Positions 25,914 through 35,085 of a stretch of 64,000 bases of DNA are shown here, one piece after another. The position numbers and the translations under genes are program-made. The stretch is from Lachnoclostridium sp. An131 (GTDB lineage Bacteria > Bacillota > Clostridia > Lachnospirales > Lachnospiraceae). The notes beneath the pieces were generated by a model. The model saw only the letters and a program-made list of their open reading frames with translations. It searched no databases and was not told the DNA's origin. Every line of letters begins with the position of its first letter. The stretch's first letter is position 1. Location of the stretch: contig NZ_NFLI01000005.1 of NCBI RefSeq assembly GCF_002160825.1, positions 124,001 through 188,000 of the forward strand, given 5' to 3'.

Positions 25914-27302
25914 TCATGCCTTTTTGGCAGCCTCCAGAGCCGCTTTTGCCTTTTCTTCCATCTCAAACCACGGCTGGTAAGGCTCCTTCATCTGCTGGAA
26001 AATATCATAGCCCTCCGTCTTTTTCACATAATTTCTCCGAATAATAGTATAGCTTATAGCTACCACATAATAAACAATCATTGCAATCCAGTTGTGGGGC
26101 TTCATTTCTCCAATTACATACCATCCAATCACGACACAGGCCACGCCGGCGATCGTTGTTATGATACAGTTCAGCACATGCGGCGTCTTGATATAGGAAT
26201 TTTTGTAGGCATTCGGGAATTTCTTCGGCATCATGAAGACGCTGAAGAAAATAATCGGCAGAAGGAACAGGCCGGGGATCGTCGTAATCTTAACCACGTC
26301 CTCCAGGTCAAAGCCGGACACTACCAGCAGAATCGCGATAATGGAGTTCAGCCACAGGGAGAAGCCGGGCGCTCCATGCTCGTTCAGCTTGCTGATAAGC
26401 TTCGGGAACAGGCCGTCTCTGGCCGCCGCGAAGTTGATTCTCGAAAACATCATCATTGCGGAATTGATACTCGTCACCACTGCCAGCAGCGCTCCGCCTG
26501 CCACAAAGAACACCAGAAGAGTCGGGTTTAAGAATTTTTCTGCCACAGTAGCGAGATTGTCAATCTCATAGAAGTTCGGCATTACGCCTACTGTCACATA
26601 TGCCATCAGCGCATAGATCACTGCTGTAGCAAGAGTGCTGACAAGATAAGCGATCGGCACATTCTTTCCGGGATCCTCAATTTCCTCAGCAGAATAGTAC
26701 AGTACATTGGCTCCAATCAGGCTTCCATGCATGATTCCCATGGCAGCCCACAGCGGCGCGAGCTCAATCGTCGAGGATACAACCTCACCGAAGGTCACCA
26801 CAGTCGCTCCCCAGCCGCCGATGACGTAGACAGCCAGAGCAATCAAAAGAACGACGACGCAGACATTCTGTACGGTAGAGGAAAACTTGATTCCAAACCA
26901 GGAAATGACTGTAAACAGCAGAATACAGCCTATCGCAGCCACCGCCTCCGGACACGCCGGAACAAGCATACAGAAATACGTGGAAAAGGTCAGCGCCATG
27001 GTCGCAATTTTCAGAACGCCGACTGCCAGCTCGTTAAAAGCGTCCCAGGTTCCCAAAAGCGGGTGCACCAGACGGGTCAGGTACATGTAAGAGCCGCCGT
27101 TTGCAGGAAGGGCCGCTACCATCAGCATCTCCGGAATGCTGCGCAAAAATACAAACAGCGCTGCACAGATAAAGCCCACAACGATGCCATTTCCGCCTAT
27201 AATTTTGATCGCGATCGGCGTCGTGGCAAATACGCTGGCTCCGATAATGCTTCCGATTCCCATGAGAATACAGGACAGCAGCTTCATTTTCTGTTTTTTC
27301 AT
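25914..27302 (-). CDS. APC-superfamily amino acid permease
   Basis: 462-residue transporter with about 12 membrane segments. The first carries the amino-acid-binding Gly motif GIGSIIGASVFATTPIAIK and the second LPANGGSYMYLTRLVHPLLG, both typical of the APC fold. It probably moves an amino acid or small amide across the membrane. It is divergent from the Crp-type regulator and lies upstream, same strand, of CocE copy A. Its promoter holds the best-conserved activator site, so transport and hydrolysis are likely induced together. Confidence 0.88.
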   Translation of the reverse strand: MKKQKMKLLSCILMGIGSIIGASVFATTPIAIKIIGGNGIVVGFICAALFVFLRSIPEMLMVAALPANGGSYMYLTRLVHPLLGTWDAFNELAVGVLKIATMALTFSTYFCMLVPACPEAVAAIGCILLFTVISWFGIKFSSTVQNVCVVVLLIALAVYVIGGWGATVVTFGEVVSSTIELAPLWAAMGIMHGSLIGANVLYYSAEEIEDPGKNVPIAYLVSTLATAVIYALMAYVTVGVMPNFYEIDNLATVAEKFLNPTLLVFFVAGGALLAVVTSINSAMMMFSRINFAAARDGLFPKLISKLNEHGAPGFSLWLNSIIAILLVVSGFDLEDVVKITTIPGLFLLPIIFFSVFMMPKKFPNAYKNSYIKTPHVLNCIITTIAGVACVVIGWYVIGEMKPHNWIAMIVYYVVAISYTIIRRNYVKKTEGYDIFQQMKEPYQPWFEMEEKAKAALEAAKKA

Positions 27303-27341
27303 TCGTATCCCTCTTTTCTTTCAGAATATTTTGATTTGTTA

Positions 27342-27385
27342 ATTTTACCAAAAAATCAGGGAAACAAATGTCATGTATGCGACAT
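27342..27385 (-). promoter_or_regulatory. Promoter and activator site A, upstream of the APC permease
   Basis: Minus strand: ATGTC-N8-GACAT (27368-27385, perfect 5-bp arms), 21 bases from GACA to the extended -10 TGG-TAAAAT (27342-27347). The -35 region lacks consensus, as expected for an activator-dependent promoter with a site centred near -41.5. Confidence 0.75.
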
Positions 27386-27537
27386 ATTCATACATTAAAT
27401 ATTTTTTGTGGAAATTCTTTGTCATTTCCGTCATTTTTTTGGGACTTTCTTTTTCTGCTTTTTATTTTTTAAGAATTATGTTAAACTCATTTTAATTAGT
27501 TTCATGTTTCATAAAGAAAGGACTGATTACCATCAGC

Positions 27538-28257
27538 ATGCAAAGCGCAAACCAGCCCGCTTCAGCGGATACGCAGCGAATCTGTTCCTTTTTTCAGACG
27601 GTTCCCCTGTTTTCCGCTCTTCCGCCGGATTATCTGGAAACTCTGTCCTCCTATTGCCGGCTGATTTACAAAAAGAAAGGAAGCGTCATCTACCGGAAGG
27701 AGGATTCCTCGAACCATCTCTACGTTATCAAATCCGGCTATATCATGGAATCCGTATTTTACGGAACCAGCGCGGACATTATCGTCAAAATCCGTTCTGA
27801 CCGGGATTATTTCGGCGAAATGGGAATTCTTTCGAACCGGGTCTATCCGAATACGGCTCTGGCCCTGGAGGACACTACCCTGATTTCCGTGCCCCAGTCC
27901 TGCTTTGTCGACGCGGTATGGAATCACACCAGCGTCTGCCGGGTCATCATCCAGGAGCTCATCGACCGGCTTCTGAATTCTGCCCAGAACATGGTAAACG
28001 CCATGTATCTGGACGCTCCGGGACGCCTGGCTTCTACCATCGTCAATCTGACCACCAGCACCCAGAAGAAATCCATGAAGGTAAGGATTACCCAGAGCGC
28101 CCTGGCCTCCTCCTCCGGGATGGCACGTCAGACGGCCGCCAAAATCTTAAGTGACTGGCGTAAGGAAGGCATCATTTCTACCGAACGCGGAAGATTCTGC
28201 GTCCATGATTTCAACAGGCTTCTGGATATTATTCTGGAGAGTGAAATTCAAAACTGA
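27538..28257 (+). CDS. Crp/Fnr-family transcriptional regulator
   Basis: 239-residue regulator. It has an N-terminal effector domain of cyclic-nucleotide-binding fold (about 20-135: LYVIKSGYIMESV, DYFGEMGILSNRVYPNTALA). A long dimerisation helix and a C-terminal winged helix with recognition segment SSGMARQTAAKILSDWRKEG (about 185-205) follow. The N-terminal Fe-S cysteine cluster of Fnr is absent, so another ligand is expected. Ribosome site AAAGGA is 15 bases from the ATG, a poor spacing that makes the start uncertain. Flanking promoters share its probable operator. Confidence 0.9.
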   Translation: MQSANQPASADTQRICSFFQTVPLFSALPPDYLETLSSYCRLIYKKKGSVIYRKEDSSNHLYVIKSGYIMESVFYGTSADIIVKIRSDRDYFGEMGILSNRVYPNTALALEDTTLISVPQSCFVDAVWNHTSVCRVIIQELIDRLLNSAQNMVNAMYLDAPGRLASTIVNLTTSTQKKSMKVRITQSALASSSGMARQTAAKILSDWRKEGIISTERGRFCVHDFNRLLDIILESEIQN

Positions 28258-28315
28258 CGGGCAGCGGACAGGAACGGCCATTTTCCCGGAGGATTTTGTC
28301 AGATTATTTTCTTTA

Positions 28316-28358
28316 TGTCGCCTGATAGACAGACGCCTTTGCTGTTTCCCTCTATAAT
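28316..28358 (+). promoter_or_regulatory. Promoter and activator site B, upstream of CocE copy B
   Basis: TGTC-GCCTGATA-GACA (28316-28331), 21 bases, then a perfect TATAAT (28353-28358). No -35 consensus. The site centre is 29.5 bp upstream of the -10, the same as sites A and C. Confidence 0.72.
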
Positions 28359-28390
28359 GAACACAGAAATTATACGCAGGAGGTAAACGC

Positions 28391-30235
28391 ATGAACCAAG
28401 AGGAATTTTTAAAAATCACTGGTCTTGAGAAGGTTCCCGTATACTGGGACCGCCGTTACACCAAGAACCTGGACAAGCTTTCCAAGCCTATCTATACCAT
28501 GAAGCTGGAAGAGGATGTGGAAGTCATTCTCCGCGACGGAACGAAGACTTATGTGGATGTCTACCATCCCGCGGAAATCGACCGTGCGCCTTCCCTGATC
28601 GCATACTCTGCCTACAGTAAGAAAATGCAGCGCATGCGCCACGGATCGCTGCCCGGAGCCTCCAATTATTTCGATCACAGCCTGGAAGCCGGCGATATGG
28701 AATTTTTCGTAACCCGCGGCTACACCTTCATCGTGCCCGACGGACGCGGAATCGGCAGAAGCGAAGGCGAGTATCTGGGTGTGTACAATCCCCAGGAGCA
28801 GGAGGACGTCTACGACTATATCGAGTGGGCGGGAACTGAATGCCAGTGGAGCACGGAAAAGGTTGCCCTGCTGGGCTATTCCTATTTCGGAATCATTCAG
28901 GCTCTCGTGGCCGCTCTCCAGCCGCCCCACCTGGTATGCATCATGCCCTTAAGCTATACAGATGACTATTACCAGCACGGCTATTACGGCGGCGTAGCCG
29001 ACACCTACATGAATATGTACTGGGAGCTCTGCCCCTCGAACAATCCCGTTCCCTGGACCACAAAAATGATGTCCGAGGAAGAGATGAAGAAACGTATCGA
29101 GGAGGTGCAGGAGGATCCCGATATCGCTATCAACACCTATTTCAGCAAGATCTTCAATGTATGGCCGCCCAAGTACCATACCTTCTATCTGGATTACCTG
29201 CTTCATCCGCAGGAGGACGATTTCTGGCGTCCCCGCTCCATGAAGTACAAGTATGACAAGCTGAAGGTACCCGTATACTTCAAATGCGGATGGGCTCCCA
29301 CCGGCCGCTGGTCTGCTCCCGTATTCAACGCCATGAATTCCAAAGAGCTCACAGCCTATAAGCGCTGCGGCGTTATGGAAGGCTACAACGGCATGGAGCT
29401 TCCCTACCGCTTCATGAACGAGGAGATGCTGCGCTGGTATGATCACTGGATGAAGGGCATTGACACCGGCATCACGGAGGAACCGCCGATGAAGCTGAAC
29501 ATCCTCGGACGCGGCTACCGCTATGAATATGAATACCCGCTGGCAAGAACTGTGTGGAAAAAGCTCTACCTGCACACCTTCGGCAACCTGCGCTGGGAGC
29601 CGGTACCGGAAGGCAGTCTTCCGCCCGACAGCTTCACGCACCGTCCGCCTCATATTACTACAGAAGTAGAGACACTGACCTACCGCACCGACCGCCTGAG
29701 CCGGCCGACCGAGTTCACCGGCCCCATCGAGCTTCATCTGTGGGCCTCCATCGACAGCACCGACGCGAACTTTATCGTAAAGCTGCACCAGATCACTCCG
29801 GGCGGAACCAGAATGCCTGTATGCCGTACCGGTTCCCTGAAGGCCTCCTATCCGCTTGACAAGGAAAAGAGCCAGATTGGCCGTCCGGTACACGATTATA
29901 CGAAGCGCATCCCGGTGACTCCCGGCGAAATCCGCGAGTACGTCATCGAGATCAATCCTATCGGCATGGTATTCCCGGCCGGCTCCCAGATTGAGCTGGA
30001 AATCAAGGCGATGGACAACTTCCAGCCCCAGTCAGGCGCATGGCAGGCAAAGATGGATCACCTGGGACCCATCCCCAGCGCGAACACCATCAACTACAAG
30101 ATTTACCGCGACAAGGATTATCCCTCTTATATCCTGATGCCCTACATCCCCGAGACTCCGGGCGAGCTCTGGCTCCAGCCTGTGACAGACGACGACATCG
30201 TCATCGGCGGAAGCGGATCGGGAAATACACATTAA
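28391..30235 (+). CDS. CocE/NonD-family hydrolase, copy B
   Basis: 614-residue paralogue of the hydrolase at 23929-25752, with the same layout. The start segment VPVYWDRRYTKNLDKLSKP corresponds to LPNYWDKRYVKNLDKLSRP in copy A. The nucleophile is in GYSYFG, RGIGRSEGEYLG precedes it, and the C-terminal jellyroll starts at GPIELHLWASIDSTDANF. GGAGG lies before the ATG. It is transcribed divergently from copy A's operon and directly follows the Crp-type regulator. Two paralogues under one regulator suggest different substrates or acyl chains. Confidence 0.9.
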   Translation: MNQEEFLKITGLEKVPVYWDRRYTKNLDKLSKPIYTMKLEEDVEVILRDGTKTYVDVYHPAEIDRAPSLIAYSAYSKKMQRMRHGSLPGASNYFDHSLEAGDMEFFVTRGYTFIVPDGRGIGRSEGEYLGVYNPQEQEDVYDYIEWAGTECQWSTEKVALLGYSYFGIIQALVAALQPPHLVCIMPLSYTDDYYQHGYYGGVADTYMNMYWELCPSNNPVPWTTKMMSEEEMKKRIEEVQEDPDIAINTYFSKIFNVWPPKYHTFYLDYLLHPQEDDFWRPRSMKYKYDKLKVPVYFKCGWAPTGRWSAPVFNAMNSKELTAYKRCGVMEGYNGMELPYRFMNEEMLRWYDHWMKGIDTGITEEPPMKLNILGRGYRYEYEYPLARTVWKKLYLHTFGNLRWEPVPEGSLPPDSFTHRPPHITTEVETLTYRTDRLSRPTEFTGPIELHLWASIDSTDANFIVKLHQITPGGTRMPVCRTGSLKASYPLDKEKSQIGRPVHDYTKRIPVTPGEIREYVIEINPIGMVFPAGSQIELEIKAMDNFQPQSGAWQAKMDHLGPIPSANTINYKIYRDKDYPSYILMPYIPETPGELWLQPVTDDDIVIGGSGSGNTH

Positions 30236-30261
30236 CCTTGACCTATTGCCTCAAGCAGAAG

Positions 30262-30306
30262 GAAGGGAGCGGATGGAACACACAGCCATCCGCTCCCTTC
30301 TGTTTT
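30262..30306. terminator. Strong terminator with a perfect 15-bp stem
   Basis: GAAGGGAGCGGATGG pairs completely with CCATCCGCTCCCTTC over a nine-base loop and is followed by TGTTTT. It separates CocE copy B from the convergent acetyltransferase gene. Confidence 0.92.
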
Positions 30307-30329
30307 ACCAGCCATACCAGCGACCTGCG

Positions 30330-31193
30330 TCAGGAAAAACGCAGCACATAGCGGCACAGGCCCTTTCCCTGGTACATAAATTCTTTTATCCGGTGAAATC
30401 CCAGCTTTTCAATCAGATGCAGGGACACCAGGTTCTCCCGATCGATGTAGGCGCTGACCTGCGGAAGCTCCAGCACCCTCCCGGCATAATCGAGGGCCGC
30501 CCGGCTCGCCTCCTCCGCATATCCGCGGCGGCGGTATTTCTCCCCAATCAGATACCCCATGTCAATCTCGGAAAACTCCAGATAGTCGGCGATACCAAAG
30601 CCTACCCGCCCAATCAGGGTTCCGCTCTCCTTTTCTATCACCACCCACATTCCGAACTGATATAAGCCGTACATATACGTGATGTACGCTTTGATCTTCT
30701 CTTCCTCTTCGTGCCGGTCCAGCGTGGAAGGCTGAAGAAACCCGGTAGACCCGCTTTCACGGTAGAGAGCATTCACGTCATCCAGATCCGCAAGGGTCAT
30801 TTCGCGAATCAGAAGCCTCCTGGTCTCCGCGATCTGCACCGGCAGCCCCAGGGCACGCGTATGTACATTGCAAAGGAAAGAAAGATCTACCTCCTGAAAG
30901 CCCTCCAGAAGGATCCTGCAGCCGGAAAGGCGCTGGTCCTTAAGCTCCGGATTCAGATATCCGACACATATCAGGCCCAGGGAAAGGGCCGTTCTCTCCT
31001 CCCCGTCCGTCTCTACCAGGCACAAAAGCTCCTTCATCGTTCCCGGGAGCTGTTCCGCCGCCGACCGGAAATCTTCGGCTGTCCTGTATTTTCCGTCCTC
31101 CTTCCGGAGCTCCACCCACGGAAAATGATTTCTGTCCAGCTCCTCCTCCAGCAGCTGCGCGCCAGAGGCAGCTATCACAAGCCCTTTCAGCAT
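30330..31193 (-). CDS. GNAT-family acetyltransferase with an extra N-terminal domain
   Basis: 287 residues. The C-terminal 165 residues are a RimJ/RimL-like N-acetyltransferase: [40 protein letters not shown] (acetyl-CoA loop) and [16 protein letters not shown]. The first 120 residues ([20 protein letters not shown] onward) look like a separate small alpha/beta domain that I do not recognise. The acceptor is unknown. The start has AAAGGAG ten bases upstream and is divergent from the cyclophilin gene. Confidence 0.85.
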   Translation of the reverse strand: MLKGLVIAASGAQLLEEELDRNHFPWVELRKEDGKYRTAEDFRSAAEQLPGTMKELLCLVETDGEERTALSLGLICVGYLNPELKDQRLSGCRILLEGFQEVDLSFLCNVHTRALGLPVQIAETRRLLIREMTLADLDDVNALYRESGSTGFLQPSTLDRHEEEEKIKAYITYMYGLYQFGMWVVIEKESGTLIGRVGFGIADYLEFSEIDMGYLIGEKYRRRGYAEEASRAALDYAGRVLELPQVSAYIDRENLVSLHLIEKLGFHRIKEFMYQGKGLCRYVLRFS

Positions 31194-31294
31194 TTTTCAA
31201 AAACTCCTTTACGTCTTCCTTCTTTTCCGCTACTATATATGGTGACAAATCCGCAGGCTGGAAGACAGCGTGCGCACGAAAAAGGAGAATGAAT

Positions 31295-31813
31295 ATGGCA
31301 AATCCAGTAGTTACATTTGAAATGGAAAACGGCGGCGTCATCAAGGCAGAGCTTTATCCTGAAATCGCCCCCAATACGGTCAACAATTTCTTAAGCCTCG
31401 TCAACAAGGGCTTTTACAACGGCCTTTGCTTTCACCGCGTCATTGAAGGCTTCATGATTCAGGGCGGCTGCCCTGATGGAAACGGCATGGGCGGCCCCGG
31501 CTATTCCATCCGTGGAGAATTCGCCCAGAACGGCTTCTCCAATGACCTGAAGCATACGCCCGGCGTCCTGTCCATGGCCCGCGCCATGCATCCGGACTCC
31601 GCAGGCTCCCAGTTCTTCATCATGCACAAGACCTCTCCCCATCTGGACGGCGCCTACGCGGCCTTTGGAAAGGTCATCGAGGGAATGGACATCGTAAACC
31701 AGATCGCCCAGACTCCTACCGATTTCCGGGACCGCCCGATGGAGCCTCAGGTGATGAAGTCTGTCACCGCAGAAACCTTCGGAACCGAGTACCCGGAACC
31801 GGAAACCGTATAG
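31295..31813 (+). CDS. Cyclophilin-type peptidyl-prolyl cis-trans isomerase
   Basis: Catalyses proline isomerisation in folding proteins; no signal peptide, so cytosolic. 172 residues with the core [15 protein letters not shown] (catalytic Arg), [17 protein letters not shown] (Gln/Phe) and [16 protein letters not shown]. The ATG at 31295 is seven bases from AGGAG. Another in-frame ATG six bases earlier is too close to it. The gene is monocistronic with its own terminator. Confidence 0.96.
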   Translation: MANPVVTFEMENGGVIKAELYPEIAPNTVNNFLSLVNKGFYNGLCFHRVIEGFMIQGGCPDGNGMGGPGYSIRGEFAQNGFSNDLKHTPGVLSMARAMHPDSAGSQFFIMHKTSPHLDGAYAAFGKVIEGMDIVNQIAQTPTDFRDRPMEPQVMKSVTAETFGTEYPEPETV

Positions 31814-31834
31814 CCGGAATACGTTTCCATTTTC

Positions 31835-31868
31835 ACGCCCCGCCATCCTGCTGCGGGGCGTCTTATTT
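31835..31868. terminator. Intrinsic terminator after the cyclophilin gene
   Basis: ACGCCCCGC pairs with GCGGGGCGT over nine bases, followed by CTTATTT. It lies between convergent cyclophilin and rarA. Confidence 0.85.
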
Positions 31869-33200
31869 GATTCCGGGTTCTTCCCCCTCTCCCTTTATCC
31901 TTTTGAAATACTCCCGAATCTGATGCTCATAGCCATTGTCGGAAGGCTCGTAAAACCGTTCGCCCAAAAGCTCTGTGGGCAGATACTGCTGCTCCACATA
32001 ATGGCCCGGGTAATCATGGGCATATTTATAGCCGATTCCATGGCCCAGCTTCCCAGCTCCGCCGTAATGGGCGTCCTGCAGGTGAGGCGGCACGCTGGTC
32101 CTTCTTTCCTTTACGGATTTCATGGCCTTGTCAATCGCTATAACCGCAGAATTGCTCTTAGGGGCGCACGCCACATAGGACGCCGCCTGGGCCAGAATAA
32201 TCTGCGCCTCCGGAAAGCCGACCCGTTCTACAGCCTGAGCCGCAGAAACAGCCACGGTCAGAGCCATGGGATCCGCATTTCCCACATCCTCAGACGCACA
32301 GATCATGATCCTTCTGGCGATAAACCGCTCATCCTCCCCGGCGTAAATCATTTTCGCCAGATAATAGACTGCTGCGTCCGGATCAGAACCGCGCATACTT
32401 TTGATAAAGGCGGATATCGTGTCGTAATGGTTGTCCCCGGTCTTGTCGTAGCGCACAGTCCGCTTCTGGATGCATTCAGACATTACATCCAGCGTCAGAT
32501 GAATCCTTCCATCCCCGCTCTTCTCTGTGGTCAGCACGCCCAGCTCTATCGCGTTCAGCGCGGAGCGCGCGTCGCCTCCGGCGATATCTGCCAGAAACTC
32601 TGCCGCCTCCTCTGTGATCTCCGGATGGTAGGCCCCCATGCCCCGCTCCTGGTCCGTGACAGCCCTGTGGATCAATTCCAGGATGTCCTCCCTGCTCAAG
32701 GGCTTCAGCTCAAAAATCACCGAGCGGGACAAAAGGGCTCCATTTACCTCAAAATAGGGATTCTCCGTCGTGGCGCCGATCAGAATCAGCGTCCCATCCT
32801 CCACAAAGGGCAGAAGATAATCCTGCTGTCCTTTGTTAAAGCGGTGGATCTCGTCTACAAAAAGGATCGTTTTCCGCCCGTACATTCCCAGATTATCCTT
32901 TGCCTTTGACACGACGGCCTCCATATCCTTTTTCCCGGCCACCGTAGCGTTCAGCTGCGTAAAATCTGCCTTTGTCGTATTGGCAATGACCCGGGCTATG
33001 GTCGTCTTGCCCGTGCCCGGCGGTCCGTAAAAGATAAGAGACCCCAGCTTGTCCGCCTGAATCGCCCGGTACAGCAGCTTGTCCTTCCCCAGAATATGCT
33101 TCTGTCCCACAATCTCGTCCAGTGTCCGCGGACGCAGACGGGAAGCCAGCGGCGCCTCCTGCTTCATCTGGCTTTCCCGCATATAGTCAAATAAATCCAT
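31863..33200 (-). CDS. rarA: Replication-associated recombination protein RarA (MgsA) ATPase
   Basis: Clamp-loader-related AAA+ ATPase that acts at stalled replication forks. 445 residues: Walker A YGPPGTGKTTIA, Walker B ILFVDEIHRFNKGQQD, sensor 1 GATTENPYFEVN, and the C-terminal tetramerisation domain with HLQDAHYGGAGKLGHGIGYK. The start MDLFDYMRESQ follows AAGGAG. It is 35 bases before the polysaccharide deacetylase gene (upstream, same strand), so the two may be co-transcribed. Confidence 0.95.
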   Translation of the reverse strand: MDLFDYMRESQMKQEAPLASRLRPRTLDEIVGQKHILGKDKLLYRAIQADKLGSLIFYGPPGTGKTTIARVIANTTKADFTQLNATVAGKKDMEAVVSKAKDNLGMYGRKTILFVDEIHRFNKGQQDYLLPFVEDGTLILIGATTENPYFEVNGALLSRSVIFELKPLSREDILELIHRAVTDQERGMGAYHPEITEEAAEFLADIAGGDARSALNAIELGVLTTEKSGDGRIHLTLDVMSECIQKRTVRYDKTGDNHYDTISAFIKSMRGSDPDAAVYYLAKMIYAGEDERFIARRIMICASEDVGNADPMALTVAVSAAQAVERVGFPEAQIILAQAASYVACAPKSNSAVIAIDKAMKSVKERRTSVPPHLQDAHYGGAGKLGHGIGYKYAHDYPGHYVEQQYLPTELLGERFYEPSDNGYEHQIREYFKRIKGEGEEPGIK

Positions 33201-33235
33201 TGTTTACTCCTTCTTCCGATTTTCGTCCGGAATCC

Positions 33236-34024
33236 TTATTCCAGAATCAGCTCGTCAGCCGTCACAAACTCATACCCCTCCGCCTGAAGGAGATCCACGA
33301 TGCGCAGGGCAGCCTTTACTGTGCTGTCATAGGAATCGTGCATCAGGATGATATCATTTTCCTCCGCCTCAGATACCACCTGATCTACCAGGCGGTCCGC
33401 ATTTCTGGTACTCCAGTCCAGCGTGTCCACAGACCAGAAAATCGGGATCATCATAACCTCGCACTCCAGCTCCCTGTTCCAGTTGCCAAAGGGAGGCCTC
33501 ACATACTCCACAGGCTGTCCCGTAATCTCGGTAATTTTCCTGCTGGTATCCTGAATCTCCGCGCACGCCTCCTCCTGGGTCAGCGTCGTAATATCCACAT
33601 GATACCAGGTATGATTGCCTATCAGGTGCCCCTCCTCGGCGATACGGCGGACAATCTCCTCATTGCCCTCGATATTGCAGCCCAGAAGGAAAAAGGTCGC
33701 CTTGACTCCCCTTTCCGCCAGGCCGTCCAGAAGCCGTTCCGTATAAACAGGATGCGGCCCGTCGTCAAAGGTCAGCGCAATCCTTTTGCTCTCCCGGGAT
33801 TCTCCGCTCGTCCGGGAGCGAGGGCTCTCCGCCTCTTCCCCTGCCGGCACAGCCCCTTCCGAAGCCCGTTCCCCGTATGCCGGCGCAGCCAGCTCCCTCC
33901 GTCCGCCGTCCCCTGTCCGTCCGCTGCGGACTCCTGCCGCAAGCGTCACTGCCAAAAGACCCAGGGCTGCTGTCAGAAGACCCTTCTTCCATGCCGGGAG
34001 AGGCTCCCCTTTTCTATCTTTCAT
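33236..34024 (-). CDS. Membrane-anchored polysaccharide deacetylase (NodB domain)
   Basis: 262 residues. A short cytosolic start and one membrane segment (GLLTAALGLLAVTLAAGV) precede a disordered Gly/Glu/Arg-rich linker and the catalytic NodB domain. Metal-binding motifs are ALTFDDGPHPVYT (catalytic Asp), GNHTWYHVDITTL (two His) and RPPFGNWN. Likely acts on peptidoglycan or another wall polysaccharide outside the cell. Of several ATGs, 34024 was chosen because GGAG lies six bases upstream. Confidence 0.92.
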   Translation of the reverse strand: MKDRKGEPLPAWKKGLLTAALGLLAVTLAAGVRSGRTGDGGRRELAAPAYGERASEGAVPAGEEAESPRSRTSGESRESKRIALTFDDGPHPVYTERLLDGLAERGVKATFFLLGCNIEGNEEIVRRIAEEGHLIGNHTWYHVDITTLTQEEACAEIQDTSRKITEITGQPVEYVRPPFGNWNRELECEVMMIPIFWSVDTLDWSTRNADRLVDQVVSEAEENDIILMHDSYDSTVKAALRIVDLLQAEGYEFVTADELILE

Positions 34025-34064
34025 GCCAGTCTCCATATATTCTTTCATGTAAATATATGCAGAC

Positions 34065-34088
34065 AGAGCGGGCATATGAGCCCGCTCT
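34065..34088. terminator. Hairpin between two minus-strand genes
   Basis: AGAGCGGGC and GCCCGCTCT form a perfect 9-bp stem with a six-base loop, right after the membrane protein stop and upstream of the deacetylase. No T-run follows on the minus strand; attenuation or mRNA stability is possible. Confidence 0.45.
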
Positions 34089-34106
34089 GCTTACCGGCAT
34101 AAGCCC

Positions 34107-34673
34107 TTATTCTTCGTCCTGCTCCCCGGACGCTGTCTCTTCCCCGTTCTCTCCGGGCAGCCCGCAGGCAGAAGCCTCTGCCTCTTCCTCAGGCTTTTCT
34201 TCCTCGGATTCCTCCTCCGCTGCTTCCTCCCCGGATGCATCCTGCTCTGCCTCTTCCTCCAGGGTTCCTTCGAATTCTGCGCGGTATTTCCTCTTCACCT
34301 GCGCAGTGATGAAATAAATCAGAAGCGGAAGCAGAATTTCCGAGCTGCCCGAATCCGTCATTCCAAACAGCCAGTACAAAAGGGCGCCTGCTCCTATCAC
34401 ATCCATCAGCATCATTTTCAGGAAGCCGCTGCGCCGCTCGGCCGTAAGCTCCTGAAACAGGCCCAGACGGTAAGGCTCCACAATATCTGTCATGACAAGA
34501 TAAATCACGACAAAGCCGCCCAGCAGAATGCCAAACATCAGCATATCCGTAGACTTTGTGACGATTCCATACACCAGGTACAGAATAATAATCAGGGTCA
34601 GGACTGCCAGAACTATCATGGTCGTCTTCTGGACTGAGCGCTTCCGTTCGAGGTTGTCATTGTTGTGTTCCAT
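34107..34673 (-). CDS. Membrane protein of unknown function with a long acidic tail
   Basis: 188 residues. Three to four membrane segments lie in the first 125 residues (TTMIVLAVLTLIIILYLVYG, DMLMFGILLGGFVVIYLVM, VIGAGALLYWLFGM). About 55 residues of almost pure Glu, Ala, Ser and Gly follow and end in EQDEE. I do not recognise the family. The tail is probably disordered and cytosolic or might bind a basic partner. GGAG precedes the ATG. Confidence 0.65.
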   Translation of the reverse strand: MEHNNDNLERKRSVQKTTMIVLAVLTLIIILYLVYGIVTKSTDMLMFGILLGGFVVIYLVMTDIVEPYRLGLFQELTAERRSGFLKMMLMDVIGAGALLYWLFGMTDSGSSEILLPLLIYFITAQVKRKYRAEFEGTLEEEAEQDASGEEAAEEESEEEKPEEEAEASACGLPGENGEETASGEQDEE

Positions 34674-34824
34674 TTTCTTTCTCCTTTGCAGATAACAATC
34701 GGTCTGCTACCAGTGTATCAGAAAAAAATACTGCTTGCAAGTTCTGACGCAATGTCTTATCATACAAAGCTATCAGGGGAAGCTTTTCTTTGCTGCTTTC
34801 ACTTTCATTTCAGGAGGTAATAAC

Positions 34825-34998
34825 ATGATACCCAAGGATCCGTTTCTGCTTTTGAGCTGGATAAACACACAGCTGCGGGATTTCTATCCCACTCTTGACG
34901 AGCTGTGCCTGTCTCTGAATCTTGACCGCAGGTCTATCGAAGCCACGCTTATGTCCATCGGCTACTGCTACGATCCCGAAACAAACAGCTTTGTATAA
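34825..34998 (+). CDS. DUF4250 small protein
   Basis: 57-residue cytosolic protein starting MIPKDPFLLLSWINTQLRDF, which fits the DUF4250 family as I know it from Clostridia, with a helix-turn-helix-like C-terminal half (LDRRSIEATLMSIGYCYD). Function unknown. The ATG at 34825 follows AGGAGG. An open frame upstream lacks a ribosome site. Confidence 0.85.
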   Translation: MIPKDPFLLLSWINTQLRDFYPTLDELCLSLNLDRRSIEATLMSIGYCYDPETNSFV

Positions 34999-35040
34999 TT
35001 TTTATGTATTCTGTACAGCCTATGATCGATAAAACGAACA

Positions 35041-35062
35041 GGGACCGCAGATATGCGGTCCC
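35041..35062. promoter_or_regulatory. Perfect 8-bp hairpin just before the DUF378 gene
   Basis: GGGACCGC-AGATAT-GCGGTCCC lies between the DUF4250 and DUF378 genes, ending five bases before the AAAGGAG ribosome site. No T-run is present, so it may act as an mRNA structure rather than a terminator. Confidence 0.5.
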
Positions 35063-35085
35063 ATAGAAAGGAGAATCCCCTTATT

